A program made the translations under genes and the position numbers. From the NCBI RefSeq assembly GCF_019469265.1, contig NZ_CP048268.1:306001-370000 (forward strand): DNA of 64,000 bases, in the 5' to 3' direction. A model generated the notes under the pieces. It saw only the letters and a list, made by a program, of their open reading frames with translations. It ran no database searches and had not been told where the DNA came from. The DNA is from Lactobacillus panisapium (GTDB taxonomy: Bacteria > Bacillota > Bacilli > Lactobacillales > Lactobacillaceae). Below are positions 8,904 to 16,737 of this stretch, piece by piece. The stretch's first letter is position 1, and each line of letters opens with the position of its first letter.

Positions 8904-9491
8904 AAAGTTCTCCTTGTTCAAATTAGAATAAATAGTTTATATTCTCTATTTTAGACAATAAAAATCTAGAAGTCAGAAAAATAATGGGCTTTTCAGAAAA
9001 AAGTTGAATTTTTGGAAAAATGGAACAGAAGAACATCATTTCCAGGGTCTTGGTCTGTTTATACTATAGCAGCTGAATGCATCAATTTTTGAGCCACAAA
9101 ATGGAAAAATAGTAACTTCAATCACTGATAGTTATGGTAAAGATAGTGGCAAAGAAATTGCGACCTACAGGAATCTAACGGGAGAAAGTAGGTTACCAAT
9201 TGAATAGTAATTTTAAGACCAAGATCTTTAACGCAAAAGATTTAATGCCGTTTAATTAAGGTTTCTAACTTTTTATCTAATACCTTACTAATTTAATGCG
9301 ATGAAAATAATAACTTAAGTATGACAACTGACGGGGTGGCTATGAAGGTACCACGAAAGTTTTTATTTAAAAATCTTAAAAGCAAAACTTACTTAATAAT
9401 ATGGTATATACTTGATGTATATTGAGAATAAAAAAGTATAATTTAAGAAGAATCAATATTTACTTAAATGGTTTTTGCAGGAAGTGGTTAG
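8904..9491. other. Non-coding stretch with weak or decayed content
   Basis: The part next to 8904 should hold the promoter of the minus-strand secreted protein gene, but no clear -35/-10 pair stands out. 9070-9207 holds an orphan coding fragment (listed separately). At 9342-9425 a 27-codon frame (MKVPRKFLFK...) follows a purine-rich GGGGTGG, but I cannot support it as a gene. TATAAT at 9437-9442, with TTGATG at 9412-9417 (19-base spacer), could start transcription of the small peptide gene at 9492. Confidence 0.5.
9070..9207 (+). pseudogene. Orphan C-terminal coding fragment, family unknown
   Basis: A 45-codon open stretch without a start codon, reading SITDSYGKDSGKEIATYRN and ending at TAG 9205. 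Composition (Gly, Ser, Asp, Thr) resembles extracellular lactobacillus protein tails rather than random intergenic sequence. No family recognised. It could be the last piece of a deleted surface protein gene, or chance. Confidence 0.35.
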
Positions 9492-9623
9492 ATGAGAAAA
9501 AATAAAAACTTGAATAACGGTGAAGACACAATTGATGTATTAGAAACCGTAGGCTTGATCCTGACGGTTGGACAAGTGATTGTCACGGTACTTAATTTTC
9601 TTCGTCGATTCAAAAAACAATAA
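9492..9623 (+). CDS. Small single-helix membrane peptide (43 aa)
   Basis: Starts at ATG 9492 behind AGGAAGTGG and ends just before a good terminator. The peptide has a polar N-terminus (MRKNKNLNNGEDT), a hydrophobic helix of about 20 residues (VLETVGLILTVGQVIVTVL) and a basic tail RRFKKQ. This layout is shared by holin-like type I toxins, small bacteriocin-like peptides and small membrane regulators; I cannot assign it to one. The presence of its own RBS, a possible -10 (9437-9442) and a terminator argues that it is a real gene. No antisense RNA gene could be defined. Confidence 0.6.
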   Translation: MRKNKNLNNGEDTIDVLETVGLILTVGQVIVTVLNFLRRFKKQ

Positions 9624-9653
9624 ATATTAACCAGTAGAACTAAAGACTAAATT

Positions 9654-9692
9654 AGACTATTAATTGTTGCTTGACAGTTAATAGTCTTTTTT
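9654..9692 (+). terminator. Terminator of the 43-aa peptide gene
   Basis: Stem AGACTATTAATTG (9654-9666) with CAGTTAATAGTCT (9675-9687, one wobble pair) followed by seven T. Confidence 0.9.
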
Positions 9693-9748
9693 TAGCGAAA
9701 CCAAAGTGTCAAATAATCATAAAAGTTTAATTTTGCCTTAAAAAAGCG

Positions 9749-9777
9749 TTGACATTTATTCATTATGATAGTACTGT
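9749..9777 (+). promoter_or_regulatory. Sigma-A-type promoter for the 67-aa membrane protein
   Basis: TTGACA (9749-9754), 17-base spacer, TACTGT (9772-9777), about 40 bases before the ATG at 9819. Confidence 0.65.
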
Positions 9778-9818
9778 ATTAGATAAGTAATACAGCTAAA
9801 CTTTTAGGAGGGAATATC

Positions 9819-10022
9819 ATGCTTTACCTGTTATACGTCTTAATCGGATTGTTAATAATTATTTTGACTGATTTACTTGTGACGGCTTGTATGACACTAA
9901 ATGACATTTACCGTTATCGTCATGAAGATAGGTTAGAATTTATCACTGCTTTTAAAAAATATTTTAGTAAAAACAATAATCTCCCTCTTAAAGCTTCAGA
10001 TTGGAAACTTAAGCGGGAATAA
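9819..10022 (+). CDS. Small membrane protein of unknown function (67 aa)
   Basis: One N-terminal hydrophobic helix (residues 2-28, LYLLYVLIGLLIIILTDLLV...) followed by a charged cytoplasmic tail with many Tyr, Arg and Lys. A strong RBS (AGGAGGG) and a consensus-like promoter upstream show that it is expressed. It lies between the small-peptide terminator and the riboflavin control region, facing the same way as both. No family recognised. Confidence 0.7.
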   Translation: MLYLLYVLIGLLIIILTDLLVTACMTLNDIYRYRHEDRLEFITAFKKYFSKNNNLPLKASDWKLKRE

Positions 10023-10058
10023 TTGTAGCTAGCTTTTCAATTCTTTTTGCTGGGTCTA

Positions 10059-10087
10059 TTGACGCAATCAAATTAGTATATTATTCT
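10059..10087 (+). promoter_or_regulatory. Promoter of the riboflavin operon
   Basis: TTGACG (10059-10064), 17-base spacer, TATTCT (10082-10087). Transcription would start at about 10095, just before the FMN riboswitch. Confidence 0.7.
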
Positions 10088-10105
10088 GTAACTAATTGAA
10101 TACGG

Positions 10106-10236
10106 TTTCTTCGGGGCAGGGCGAAATTCCCTACCGACGGTGACAACCAGTGAGGTTGAAGTCCGTGACCCGCGTACGCGCGGTGGAACTAGTGCAAGTC
10201 TAGTACCGACAGTTAAAGTCTGGATGGGAGAAGAAC
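10106..10236 (+). ncRNA. FMN riboswitch (RFN element)
   Basis: The conserved blocks of the RFN aptamer appear in order: TTCTTCGGGGCAGGG, CCCTACCGACGGTGA, AACCAGTGAGG, GTCCGTGACCCGC with a variable GC-rich hairpin, GGTGGAACTAGTGCAA, TAGTACCGACAGTTAAAGTCTGGATGG and the closing GAGAAGAA. FMN binding in such elements favours the downstream terminator (10310-10343) and shuts off riboflavin synthesis genes. The target, ribD-ribE-ribBA-ribH, follows directly. Confidence 0.97.
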
Positions 10237-10309
10237 AAATTAAGCTAATTTAATCTTAGCGTTGTTTTTAAACTTCGCTGAAATCTTATTTAATTAGAAA
10301 ATATTAGTG

Positions 10310-10343
10310 CCTCGTTGATTCTGAAAATCAACGAGGTTTTTTT
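10310..10343 (+). terminator. Riboswitch-controlled terminator in the rib leader
   Basis: 11-bp perfect stem CCTCGTTGATT (10310-10320) with AATCAACGAGG (10326-10336), followed by seven T, between the FMN aptamer and ribD. This is the expression platform of a transcription-attenuating riboswitch. Confidence 0.93.
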
Positions 10344-10363
10344 GTGCTTAGGAAGTGAATTTT

Positions 10364-11410
10364 TTGCAGGATACAGACTATATGGAAATAGCAAGCAAAG
10401 AGGCCGTTAAGGCACTGGGAATGACATGGACTAATCCTTTAGTTGGTGCGGTTATTGTTAAAAACGGCCAGGTCTTAGCTTCCGGCTATCATCATCAGTT
10501 TGGACAAGAGCATGCGGAAGTTAACGCACTTAATCAGCTAGATGATATCAAACAAGCTCAAGGTGCAACACTTTACGTGACACTGGAGCCGTGCAGTCAT
10601 TACGGTAAGCAGCCGCCTTGCTGCCAAAAAGTAGCTGAGGCCGGAATTAAAGAAGTGATTATCGGGCAAATTGATCCCCACGGAATTGTGGCTGGTAAAG
10701 GAATTAAGTATTTAAATGAGCACGGCGTTAAAACTAAGGTGCTAGGGGGAACAGAGAAATTAAACGAAGCATATAACTTCTTTTATCAGTATCACCGACC
10801 ACTCGTAACCTTGAAATATGCGATGTCACTTGACGGGAAGCTTAATGGTGCAGAAAAAGCGCGCACGCTTCTGACTGGCCCTAAAGCTCAGTACGATGTG
10901 CAAAAGCTGCGCTTGCACCAGCAGGCGATTTTAATTGGAGCGAACACATTGCGAATTGATAATCCGCAATTAACGGTACGAATACAGGCTTTACCACAGC
11001 CGCCCATTCGAATCATTTTAACGCATGATGCAAATCAACTTGATTTAACGCAGAATCTGTTTAAATTACCTGGCCCAATTTGGCTACTTAGTCAGACCGA
11101 GTTAAAGGGCAAGGCCCGGGACAATGTGCATTGCTTTGTCGCTCACAAGTGGACACCCCAAAAAATTGGTGAGCTTTTAGCTGAACGTGAGATTCAGTCG
11201 CTATTAGTTGAGGGTGGCAGCAATCTGTTAGCTGAGTTTTTGGCAGCCGGATTAGCCGATCAAATAGTTGCTTATATTGCTCCAATAGTATTGGGCGGAA
11301 CCGCTCTGCCTGTAGCCGTGGGTGCAGCACTCGCACAAAAATTGAAGTACCAATTAATAGCTGTCCAAGAGCTGGGACAAGATATTCGGATTACGGCAAG
11401 GAGAAAATAA
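10364..11410 (+). CDS. ribD: Bifunctional riboflavin deaminase/reductase
   Basis: About 348 residues. The N-terminal deaminase domain has the zinc site H50-A-E52 and cysteines C77 and C86 (EPCSHYGKQPPC). The C-terminal reductase begins near residue 145 (LKYAMSLDGKLNG) and contains LIGANTLRIDNPQLTVR and the VEGGSNLL region. It converts the GTP cyclohydrolase II product in two steps to a ribitylamino-pyrimidine phosphate. Start: the TTG at 10364 is spaced well from AGGAAGTG (10350-10357); a GTG at 10355 would overlap that RBS, and an ATG at 10382 (MEIASK) is the fallback. First gene of the FMN-controlled operon and adjacent to ribE. Confidence 0.93.
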   Translation: MQDTDYMEIASKEAVKALGMTWTNPLVGAVIVKNGQVLASGYHHQFGQEHAEVNALNQLDDIKQAQGATLYVTLEPCSHYGKQPPCCQKVAEAGIKEVIIGQIDPHGIVAGKGIKYLNEHGVKTKVLGGTEKLNEAYNFFYQYHRPLVTLKYAMSLDGKLNGAEKARTLLTGPKAQYDVQKLRLHQQAILIGANTLRIDNPQLTVRIQALPQPPIRIILTHDANQLDLTQNLFKLPGPIWLLSQTELKGKARDNVHCFVAHKWTPQKIGELLAEREIQSLLVEGGSNLLAEFLAAGLADQIVAYIAPIVLGGTALPVAVGAALAQKLKYQLIAVQELGQDIRITARRK

Positions 11411-12016
11411 ATGTTTACAGGAATAATTCAGGCAACTGGTAAAATCACTCGGTTAGAAATTACCGAAAAACACGCTAAGTTAAGCATTTCGGCCGCTGAA
11501 ATTGCGAAACAAAACTTGCCACTTGGCGCTAGTGTTGCGGTTAATGGAATTTGCTTAACCGTGACTTCTTGGCAAAATAATGAGTTTACGGTTGATGTAA
11601 TGCCGGAAACGATGAAACGGACTAACTTAGGTAAGCTGACTAACGGCAGCTTAGTTAACTTGGAGCCATCGCTCTCCTTGAACGGCAAGCTTGATGGTCA
11701 CCTTGTGGCTGGTCATGTTGATACTACGGCAGAAATTATTAGTAGAAGTGAAAATGAAAATGCAATTGAATTACGTTTTAAGGTACCGCATAAATATGAT
11801 CCTTATTTAGTTGAAAAAGGCTCGGTGGCAATTGATGGTATCAGCTTAACGGTGACGATGGCACAAAATGACGAATTTGGCGTAAGTCTGATTCCTTATA
11901 CCATTGCTAATACCACCTTGGCGCATTATCACGTTCATGATCAGGTTAATCTTGAAATGGATATGATTGGACGTTATGCGGTAAAGCAAATTCAGGCATG
12001 GAAAAAAGAATTTTAA
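11411..12016 (+). CDS. ribE: Riboflavin synthase alpha subunit
   Basis: 201 residues beginning MFTGIIQATGKI, the signature start of this enzyme. Two homologous lumazine-binding barrels can be followed: ASVAVNGICLTVTSW in the first half and GSVAIDGISLTVTMA in the second. It dismutates two 6,7-dimethyl-8-ribityllumazine molecules to riboflavin. It starts at the base after the ribD stop and its stop overlaps the candidate starts of ribBA, so the operon is tightly coupled. Confidence 0.96.
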   Translation: MFTGIIQATGKITRLEITEKHAKLSISAAEIAKQNLPLGASVAVNGICLTVTSWQNNEFTVDVMPETMKRTNLGKLTNGSLVNLEPSLSLNGKLDGHLVAGHVDTTAEIISRSENENAIELRFKVPHKYDPYLVEKGSVAIDGISLTVTMAQNDEFGVSLIPYTIANTTLAHYHVHDQVNLEMDMIGRYAVKQIQAWKKEF

Positions 12017-12027
12017 TGGAGCAAAAA

Positions 12028-13254
12028 ATGGACGAACAATTAGAACAAAAAATGAAGAAAATTTTACGGCACATGTTAAATGGCGGATTAGTAATCGTTG
12101 CCGATTCCCCTCAGCGTGAATCTGAGGGAGATATGATTGGCTTAGCCGAAAAAGTAACTCCCGAAGCAGTCAATATGATGATTAGCAAAGCTCGGGGACT
12201 TTTATGTGTGCCGATGAGCAAAGCATTTGCGGATAGACTTCAACTTGAACCGATAGAAACAGGGTCAAATGATACTTTTGGCACGGCATTTACCTTGAGT
12301 GTTGACTCAACAGAAACTACTACTGGAATTTCTGCTTTTGACCGGGCAAAAACAATCAAGAAGTTGGCTAATCCTGATAGTCAATGGGATGATTTCTACC
12401 ATCCTGGTCATGTATTTCCGCTTGTAGCTAAAGAAGGCGGAGTTCTAGAGCGAACTGGCCATACAGAGGCAGCTTTAGACTTAGCACGCTTAGCTGGTGT
12501 GGCCCCAGTTGGTTTTATCTGTGAATGTATTAAAAAAGATGGTCATATGGCGCGGCGAAAGGATTTAAAGGCCTTAGCAGAAGGCTTGGGAATACCATAT
12601 TTAACCATTGAAGAATTGATTGAGTACCGTAAACACCATGAAGCAAAAGAGCTAGATATCGAATCTTTTACTAAAGTTGACTTCCCGACGAAATATGGTC
12701 ACTTTCAGCTTGAGGGTTTTAAAGACAGCGAACACCCAGACAAGGAGCCAACTTTACTTATTAGCAAGGGTGATATTAAGCAAGGAAGCCCGCTGCTGCT
12801 GCGGCTTCACAGTGAATGCTTGACTGGTGATGTATTTGGCTCAAAAAGGTGTGATTGTGGCGCTCAATTAGCTGAGGCCTTAACTAAAATAGAGCAAAAC
12901 GGTTCAGGTGCGGTATTGTATTTGCGGCAAGAAGGCCGGGGGATTGGGCTTACCAACAAATTGCGTGCTTATCAATTGCAGGACCAAGGAATGGATACGG
13001 TCCAGGCAAATCAGCATTTGGGCTTGCCCGTAGATGCTCGCCGATACGACATTGCTGCCGAAATTTTGCGCCAAAAAGGAGTAAATGAAGTTGAATTAAT
13101 GACAAATAATCCTGATAAGGTCGAGCAATTGGAAAATTATGGGATAAAAGTTACTAAGCGCATTCCTGTCGAAGTTGGAATGACCGCAGAAAACAGGGAT
13201 TACTTGAAAACTAAGAAACATGCGATGAACCATTTATTAAGTGAGGTTGATTAA
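12028..13254 (+). CDS. ribBA: Bifunctional DHBP synthase/GTP cyclohydrolase II
   Basis: 408 residues from ATG 12028, preferred because GGAG lies six bases upstream; in-frame ATGs at 11998 and 12016 overlap ribE and have poor RBSs. The N-terminal half is 3,4-dihydroxy-2-butanone-4-phosphate synthase: ADSPQRESEGDMIGLAE replaces the more common DDEDRENEGD, with the acidic residues kept, and ERTGHTEAALDL is present. The C-terminal half is GTP cyclohydrolase II with zinc ligands in SECLTGDVFGSKRCDCGAQL and catalytic RQEGRGIGL. It supplies both precursors of the pathway. Confidence 0.95.
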   Translation: MDEQLEQKMKKILRHMLNGGLVIVADSPQRESEGDMIGLAEKVTPEAVNMMISKARGLLCVPMSKAFADRLQLEPIETGSNDTFGTAFTLSVDSTETTTGISAFDRAKTIKKLANPDSQWDDFYHPGHVFPLVAKEGGVLERTGHTEAALDLARLAGVAPVGFICECIKKDGHMARRKDLKALAEGLGIPYLTIEELIEYRKHHEAKELDIESFTKVDFPTKYGHFQLEGFKDSEHPDKEPTLLISKGDIKQGSPLLLRLHSECLTGDVFGSKRCDCGAQLAEALTKIEQNGSGAVLYLRQEGRGIGLTNKLRAYQLQDQGMDTVQANQHLGLPVDARRYDIAAEILRQKGVNEVELMTNNPDKVEQLENYGIKVTKRIPVEVGMTAENRDYLKTKKHAMNHLLSEVD

Positions 13255-13255
13255 A

Positions 13256-13729
13256 ATGAAGGAAATTACGGGAAATATTGCGGCTGGTCAAAATAAAAAA
13301 ATTGGTATTGTTGTTGCGCAATTTAATGGCGTTGTGACTGATCGCTTACTTGAAGGGGCTATCGGTCAATTACATAAGTCAGGTGTTAAGGACGATAATA
13401 TCGTAGTTGTCCATGTTCCAGGTGCCTTTGAAATTGCCCGGACAGTTAACTGTTTAGCAAAAAGTGGCAAAGTTGACGGCATTATTGCTTTAGGTGCAGT
13501 TATTCGTGGAGCAACTGCTCACTTTACCTATGTTTGTGAGGGAACAACTGCGCAGCTTGCCGCAGCCACTGCTAATGGTAAAGTTCCTGTCATGTTTGGT
13601 GTTTTGATGACTGATACGGTTGAACAAGCCACCGATCGTGCTGGTGGAAAAGCCGGTAATAAGGGGGCGGAATGTGCAACTGATGTTTTAGAAGTACTGA
13701 ACTTAGAAGAACAGATTAACCAGATTTAA
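13256..13729 (+). CDS. ribH: 6,7-dimethyl-8-ribityllumazine synthase
   Basis: 157 residues. Typical motifs are VVAQFN near the N-terminus, VPGAFEIA, ALGAVIRGATAHFTYVCE (phosphate and substrate contacts, catalytic His) and PVMFGVLMTDTVEQATDRAGGKAGNKG. It condenses the products of RibD and RibB. The ATG at 13256 lies just after the ribBA stop with GAGG inside the ribBA end; the GTG at 13241 is rejected for lack of an RBS. Last gene of the riboflavin operon, which is therefore complete. Confidence 0.96.
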   Translation: MKEITGNIAAGQNKKIGIVVAQFNGVVTDRLLEGAIGQLHKSGVKDDNIVVVHVPGAFEIARTVNCLAKSGKVDGIIALGAVIRGATAHFTYVCEGTTAQLAAATANGKVPVMFGVLMTDTVEQATDRAGGKAGNKGAECATDVLEVLNLEEQINQI

Positions 13730-13763
13730 CCAAAATACATTACTACTTAATTTGCGCCATTAA

Positions 13764-13803
13764 AATAGGCCATTTCTCCAGAACGAGAAATGACCTATTT
13801 TTA
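13764..13803. terminator. Bidirectional terminator between ribH and the convergent epimerase gene
   Basis: Stem AATAGGCCATTTCTC (13764-13778) with GAGAAATGACCTATT (13785-13799, one mismatch), T-run on the plus strand. The minus-strand gene ends at 13801 within the same hairpin. Confidence 0.88.
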
Positions 13804-14448
13804 CTTGCTTTTTAATTTGGCAATCTGTCCAGCCAAATTATCTTTAAAAATAAAAGATCCGACAACTGCAATATCTAAGCCAGCTTTTGTCAGTTTAACA
13901 ATATTGTGATCATCAATACTGCCATCTGCTTTGATTTGGTAATGATAATTATTTTGCCGTCTTAATTCGTCTAACAGCTTTACTTTTTCGATTGTTGAGT
14001 CAATAAAGTTTGCACCGCTTGTTCCCGGATCAACCGACATAACCATTACTTGGTCTACTAATCTAAGGACAGGGATGATTGCTGAAACAGGTGTCCCGGG
14101 ATTGATAATCACCTCGCATTTTTGACCCAATTTTTTAATTAAAGTTAAAATGCGGTGAATGTGCGGTGTTGATTCAACATGAATACCAATTATTTCCGTT
14201 GTTGGGAAAATATATTGCTCAATTAAAGTTTCAGGCTTTTCGACCATCATATGAATATCTAATGAAATTTGGCAGTTTTGACTAATTTCTTGTACAAGTT
14301 TTTGACCAAAATCAATTTCAGGTACAAAATGACCGTCCATTACATCAATATGAAGAAAATCAGCGCGGGCACTAGCAAGGCTCTTCAGGGTTTTGTCTAA
14401 ATTCAATTTCGGTCCGCTGTGTAGTGAAACAGCTATTTGACACATCAT
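13801..14448 (-). CDS. Ribulose-phosphate 3-epimerase family protein (cluster 1)
   Basis: 215 residues, a TIM-barrel epimerase. Metal and catalytic positions are H33, D35 (HIDVMDGHFVPEIDFG), H66 (DIHMMVEKPE) and D175 (IKADGSI), so it is complete. Divergence from housekeeping Rpe (for example DQVMVMSVDPGTSG) and its position, divergent from a sugar PTS operon, suggest a catabolic epimerase acting on a pentulose or hexulose phosphate. RBS AAGGAG with two adjacent ATG codons. Compare the second paralogue at 37958, which is in a different sugar cluster. Substrate unknown. Confidence 0.88.
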   Translation of the reverse strand: MMCQIAVSLHSGPKLNLDKTLKSLASARADFLHIDVMDGHFVPEIDFGQKLVQEISQNCQISLDIHMMVEKPETLIEQYIFPTTEIIGIHVESTPHIHRILTLIKKLGQKCEVIINPGTPVSAIIPVLRLVDQVMVMSVDPGTSGANFIDSTIEKVKLLDELRRQNNYHYQIKADGSIDDHNIVKLTKAGLDIAVVGSFIFKDNLAGQIAKLKSK

Positions 14449-14579
14449 ACATCACTCCTTTACTACAACTTTTAAACCAATATGATGTCTAAACCAAAAT
14501 AAAATTTGCCTAGTTAAGGTGAAATAAGTGGCACCCGTATTTTCCCCTTAACGTGCAAATCTTGTTTTTATTCTTTTTG

Positions 14580-14593
14580 TGATAGCGCTTAAT
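14580..14593 (+). promoter_or_regulatory. Imperfect cre-like site upstream of cluster 1
   Basis: TGATAGCGCTTAAT approximates the catabolite-responsive element, with mismatches at about three positions. It lies about 30 bases before the PTS EIIA start. A pair of inverted GTTAAGG / CCTTAAC blocks (near 14513 and 14547) lies in the same divergent region and could bind a local regulator. Confidence 0.35.
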
Positions 14594-14620
14594 ATTTGAA
14601 GATAGAAAGGCGGATGAGGA

Positions 14621-15079
14621 ATGTTCTTTGATCAAAAAATTATTAAGCTGCAAGCTGATGTGCAAAGCAGCACGGAAATAATCACACTGCTTGCCCAGAT
14701 GCTAAAGCAAAAAACAATCGTTAAGGATAACTATTTAACTCATGTTTTGGCTAGGGAAAAGAATTTTCCAACGGGTTTACAACTTGAAAATGGAATTGGA
14801 GTTGCTATTCCCCATACTGATTCTGAATATGTTAATACATCTCAAATAGCGGTAGCGACTCTAAAAAAGCCGGTTGTCTTCAAAAGCATGGTTAACAAGG
14901 CAGTTGACGTAGAGGTTAGTTTGGTGTTCATGATTGCGATGAGTAAGCCGCATGAACAAGCCCAGCTTTTAAGTAATCTAATGACTTTTTGCCAGAATAA
15001 GCAAGCAATTGCCGAGTTATTGGCTGAAAGAAATCCCCAAAATGTAGAGCAAATTTTAAATAAGTATGATTTGAAATAG
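14621..15079 (+). CDS. PTS EIIA, fructose/galactitol type (cluster 1)
   Basis: 152 residues with the EIIA phosphohistidine H65 in VAIPHTD, preceded by REKNFPTGL, typical of the galactitol/fructose EIIA fold. It accepts phosphate from HPr and passes it to the EIIB encoded at 16447. First gene of a seven-gene run. RBS is a purine-rich AAAGGCGG stretch a little far upstream plus GAGGA immediately before ATG. Confidence 0.93.
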   Translation: MFFDQKIIKLQADVQSSTEIITLLAQMLKQKTIVKDNYLTHVLAREKNFPTGLQLENGIGVAIPHTDSEYVNTSQIAVATLKKPVVFKSMVNKAVDVEVSLVFMIAMSKPHEQAQLLSNLMTFCQNKQAIAELLAERNPQNVEQILNKYDLK

Positions 15080-15084
15080 AAGGA

Positions 15085-16428
15085 GTGAAGAAAATGTTTG
15101 TACAGGCAATCCACTGGTTCCTAAATTTAGGTTCAACAGTTGGTATCCCAATTATTATTATCATTTTGGGCCTAATTGTAGGCCTAAAGCCAGCCAAGGC
15201 GTTAATTTCGGGATTAACTTTGAGTGCCGGCTTTATTGGGATGAATATGGTGGTAAATATGATGGCCACCGATTTACAACCAGCAATCAAGTTGATGGTG
15301 ACGCGTTACCATTTATCTCTAAGTATCATGGATGTTGGCTGTGGTGTTGGTGGTCCCCTTGCTTTTTCAAGTTCACTTGGGGTTTTAGCAATTCCGTTAA
15401 CCATCTTAATTAACTTGATCCTAGTTTGGGTTGGTTTAACTAGAACCTTAAACGTTGATATCTGGAATTTATGGCAACCAACATTTATTGGTTTGCTCGT
15501 CTGGGCGGTAACCGGGAATTATGTATATGGCATTATTGCTTTAGGCGGTGGCTTCTTACTTGAATTGCTTTTAGCAGATTTGATGCAGCCGATCACGGAA
15601 AAATTTTTCAACTTACCGGGTATTGCAGTAACTCACACGATGGCACTTTCAGCTACTATTCTAGTGGTTCCTTTAAATTGGCTATTTGATAAAATTCCAG
15701 GTTTCAATAAGCTCGATGCTAGTCCTGAAAAAATTCAAAAGCGTTTTGGCGTTTTGGGCGATCCCCTTGTTATTGGCTTTATCGTAGGTGTAGGTATTGG
15801 CCTATTAGCAGGATTCGATTTTGCCGGTATTTTACAACTGGGAGTTGAAATGGGTGCAACTCTTAAGATTATGCCAAAAATGATTTCCATGTTTATGGAA
15901 AGTCTGACCCCAATTTCTTCAGCTACACAAGAATTTACTAAAAAGCACTTGCGGGGCAAGAAAGTCAATATCGGAATGGATGCAGCTTTGACTGTCGGAC
16001 ATCCAGCTGTCATAGCAACTAGTGTTTTAATGATTCCTATCTCGTTATTTTTAGCAAGCATTTTACCAGGTAATAAAGTTTTGCCTTTAGGGGATTTAAC
16101 ACTTTATGTTTATGTTTTCACACTATTAGTTGGTGCATTTAAAGGCAATATTATTAGAAGTTTAATTGGTGCCACAATTTACTCAATTCCAATGCTCTAT
16201 CTGTCAACTTGGCTTTCGCCGCTTGTTATGAAGAGCTTTAAGTTAGCTAACTACAGCATTAATACTAAAGGAGCATTTTCATTTGAGCTTTCTGGTTTGT
16301 GGACCAATGCAGCGTTTGTATGGATGGCTCAGAATATGGGCTTAATCGGACTAGTTATTTTAATCGTTGTTTTATTAGGATTGCTTTTTTACTTAAATGT
16401 AGTAAAGAAATTTAATGTTAATGAATAA
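15085..16428 (+). CDS. PTS EIIC, galactitol family (cluster 1)
   Basis: 447 residues, very hydrophobic, about ten membrane helices. Galactitol-family EIIC hallmarks include NLGSTVGIPIIIIILGLIVGLKP in pieces, the STLTLSAGFIGMNMV-like region after residue 30, and GMDAALTVGHPAVIATS late in the protein. It forms the sugar channel in the membrane. It begins five bases after the EIIA stop. The similar protein at 25183 is its paralogue in cluster 2. The exact sugar or polyol cannot be read off. Confidence 0.93.
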   Translation: MKKMFVQAIHWFLNLGSTVGIPIIIIILGLIVGLKPAKALISGLTLSAGFIGMNMVVNMMATDLQPAIKLMVTRYHLSLSIMDVGCGVGGPLAFSSSLGVLAIPLTILINLILVWVGLTRTLNVDIWNLWQPTFIGLLVWAVTGNYVYGIIALGGGFLLELLLADLMQPITEKFFNLPGIAVTHTMALSATILVVPLNWLFDKIPGFNKLDASPEKIQKRFGVLGDPLVIGFIVGVGIGLLAGFDFAGILQLGVEMGATLKIMPKMISMFMESLTPISSATQEFTKKHLRGKKVNIGMDAALTVGHPAVIATSVLMIPISLFLASILPGNKVLPLGDLTLYVYVFTLLVGAFKGNIIRSLIGATIYSIPMLYLSTWLSPLVMKSFKLANYSINTKGAFSFELSGLWTNAAFVWMAQNMGLIGLVILIVVLLGLLFYLNVVKKFNVNE

Positions 16429-16446
16429 TAGGAAAGGTGAATAATA

Positions 16447-16737
16447 ATGAAAAAAATGCTAATTATGTGTGGCGCAGGCCATGCTACATCAACAATCGTT
16501 CATGCAAAGGTAAATGATTGGCTAAAGGAAAATAATTTTGCCAATGACGTTGAAATCAAGCAGTCTGCAGTTAGTCAAGAAGTCGATAATATTCAAAATG
16601 GTCTTTATGACATTGTTATATCGACGACGATTGTTCCGGATGCTATTAAAGACCGAGTAATCAACGGAGTAGCCCTGTTAACAGGAATTGGAACAGAGCA
16701 GGTTTGGGATCAAGTAAAGGCAGCGCTTGAATCATGA
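16447..16737 (+). CDS. PTS EIIB, galactitol family (cluster 1)
   Basis: 96 residues with the phosphocysteine C8 in MCGAGHATSTIV, the P-loop form of lactose/galactitol EIIB proteins. It transfers phosphate from the EIIA to the incoming substrate. Its TGA overlaps the ATG of the next gene, so translation is coupled to the YjbQ-family protein. Confidence 0.93.
   Translation: MKKMLIMCGAGHATSTIVHAKVNDWLKENNFANDVEIKQSAVSQEVDNIQNGLYDIVISTTIVPDAIKDRVINGVALLTGIGTEQVWDQVKAALES

Noticed and set aside
9342..9425. 27-codon frame following a purine-rich stretch
   Set aside because: No terminator, no conserved features and no independent support; mentioned only in the intergenic description.
14531..14547. 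Sigma-54-like promoter upstream of cluster 1
   Set aside because: TGGCAC is present but the -12 element reads TTTTC in place of TTGC, and the cluster 1 regulator has no AAA+ domain.
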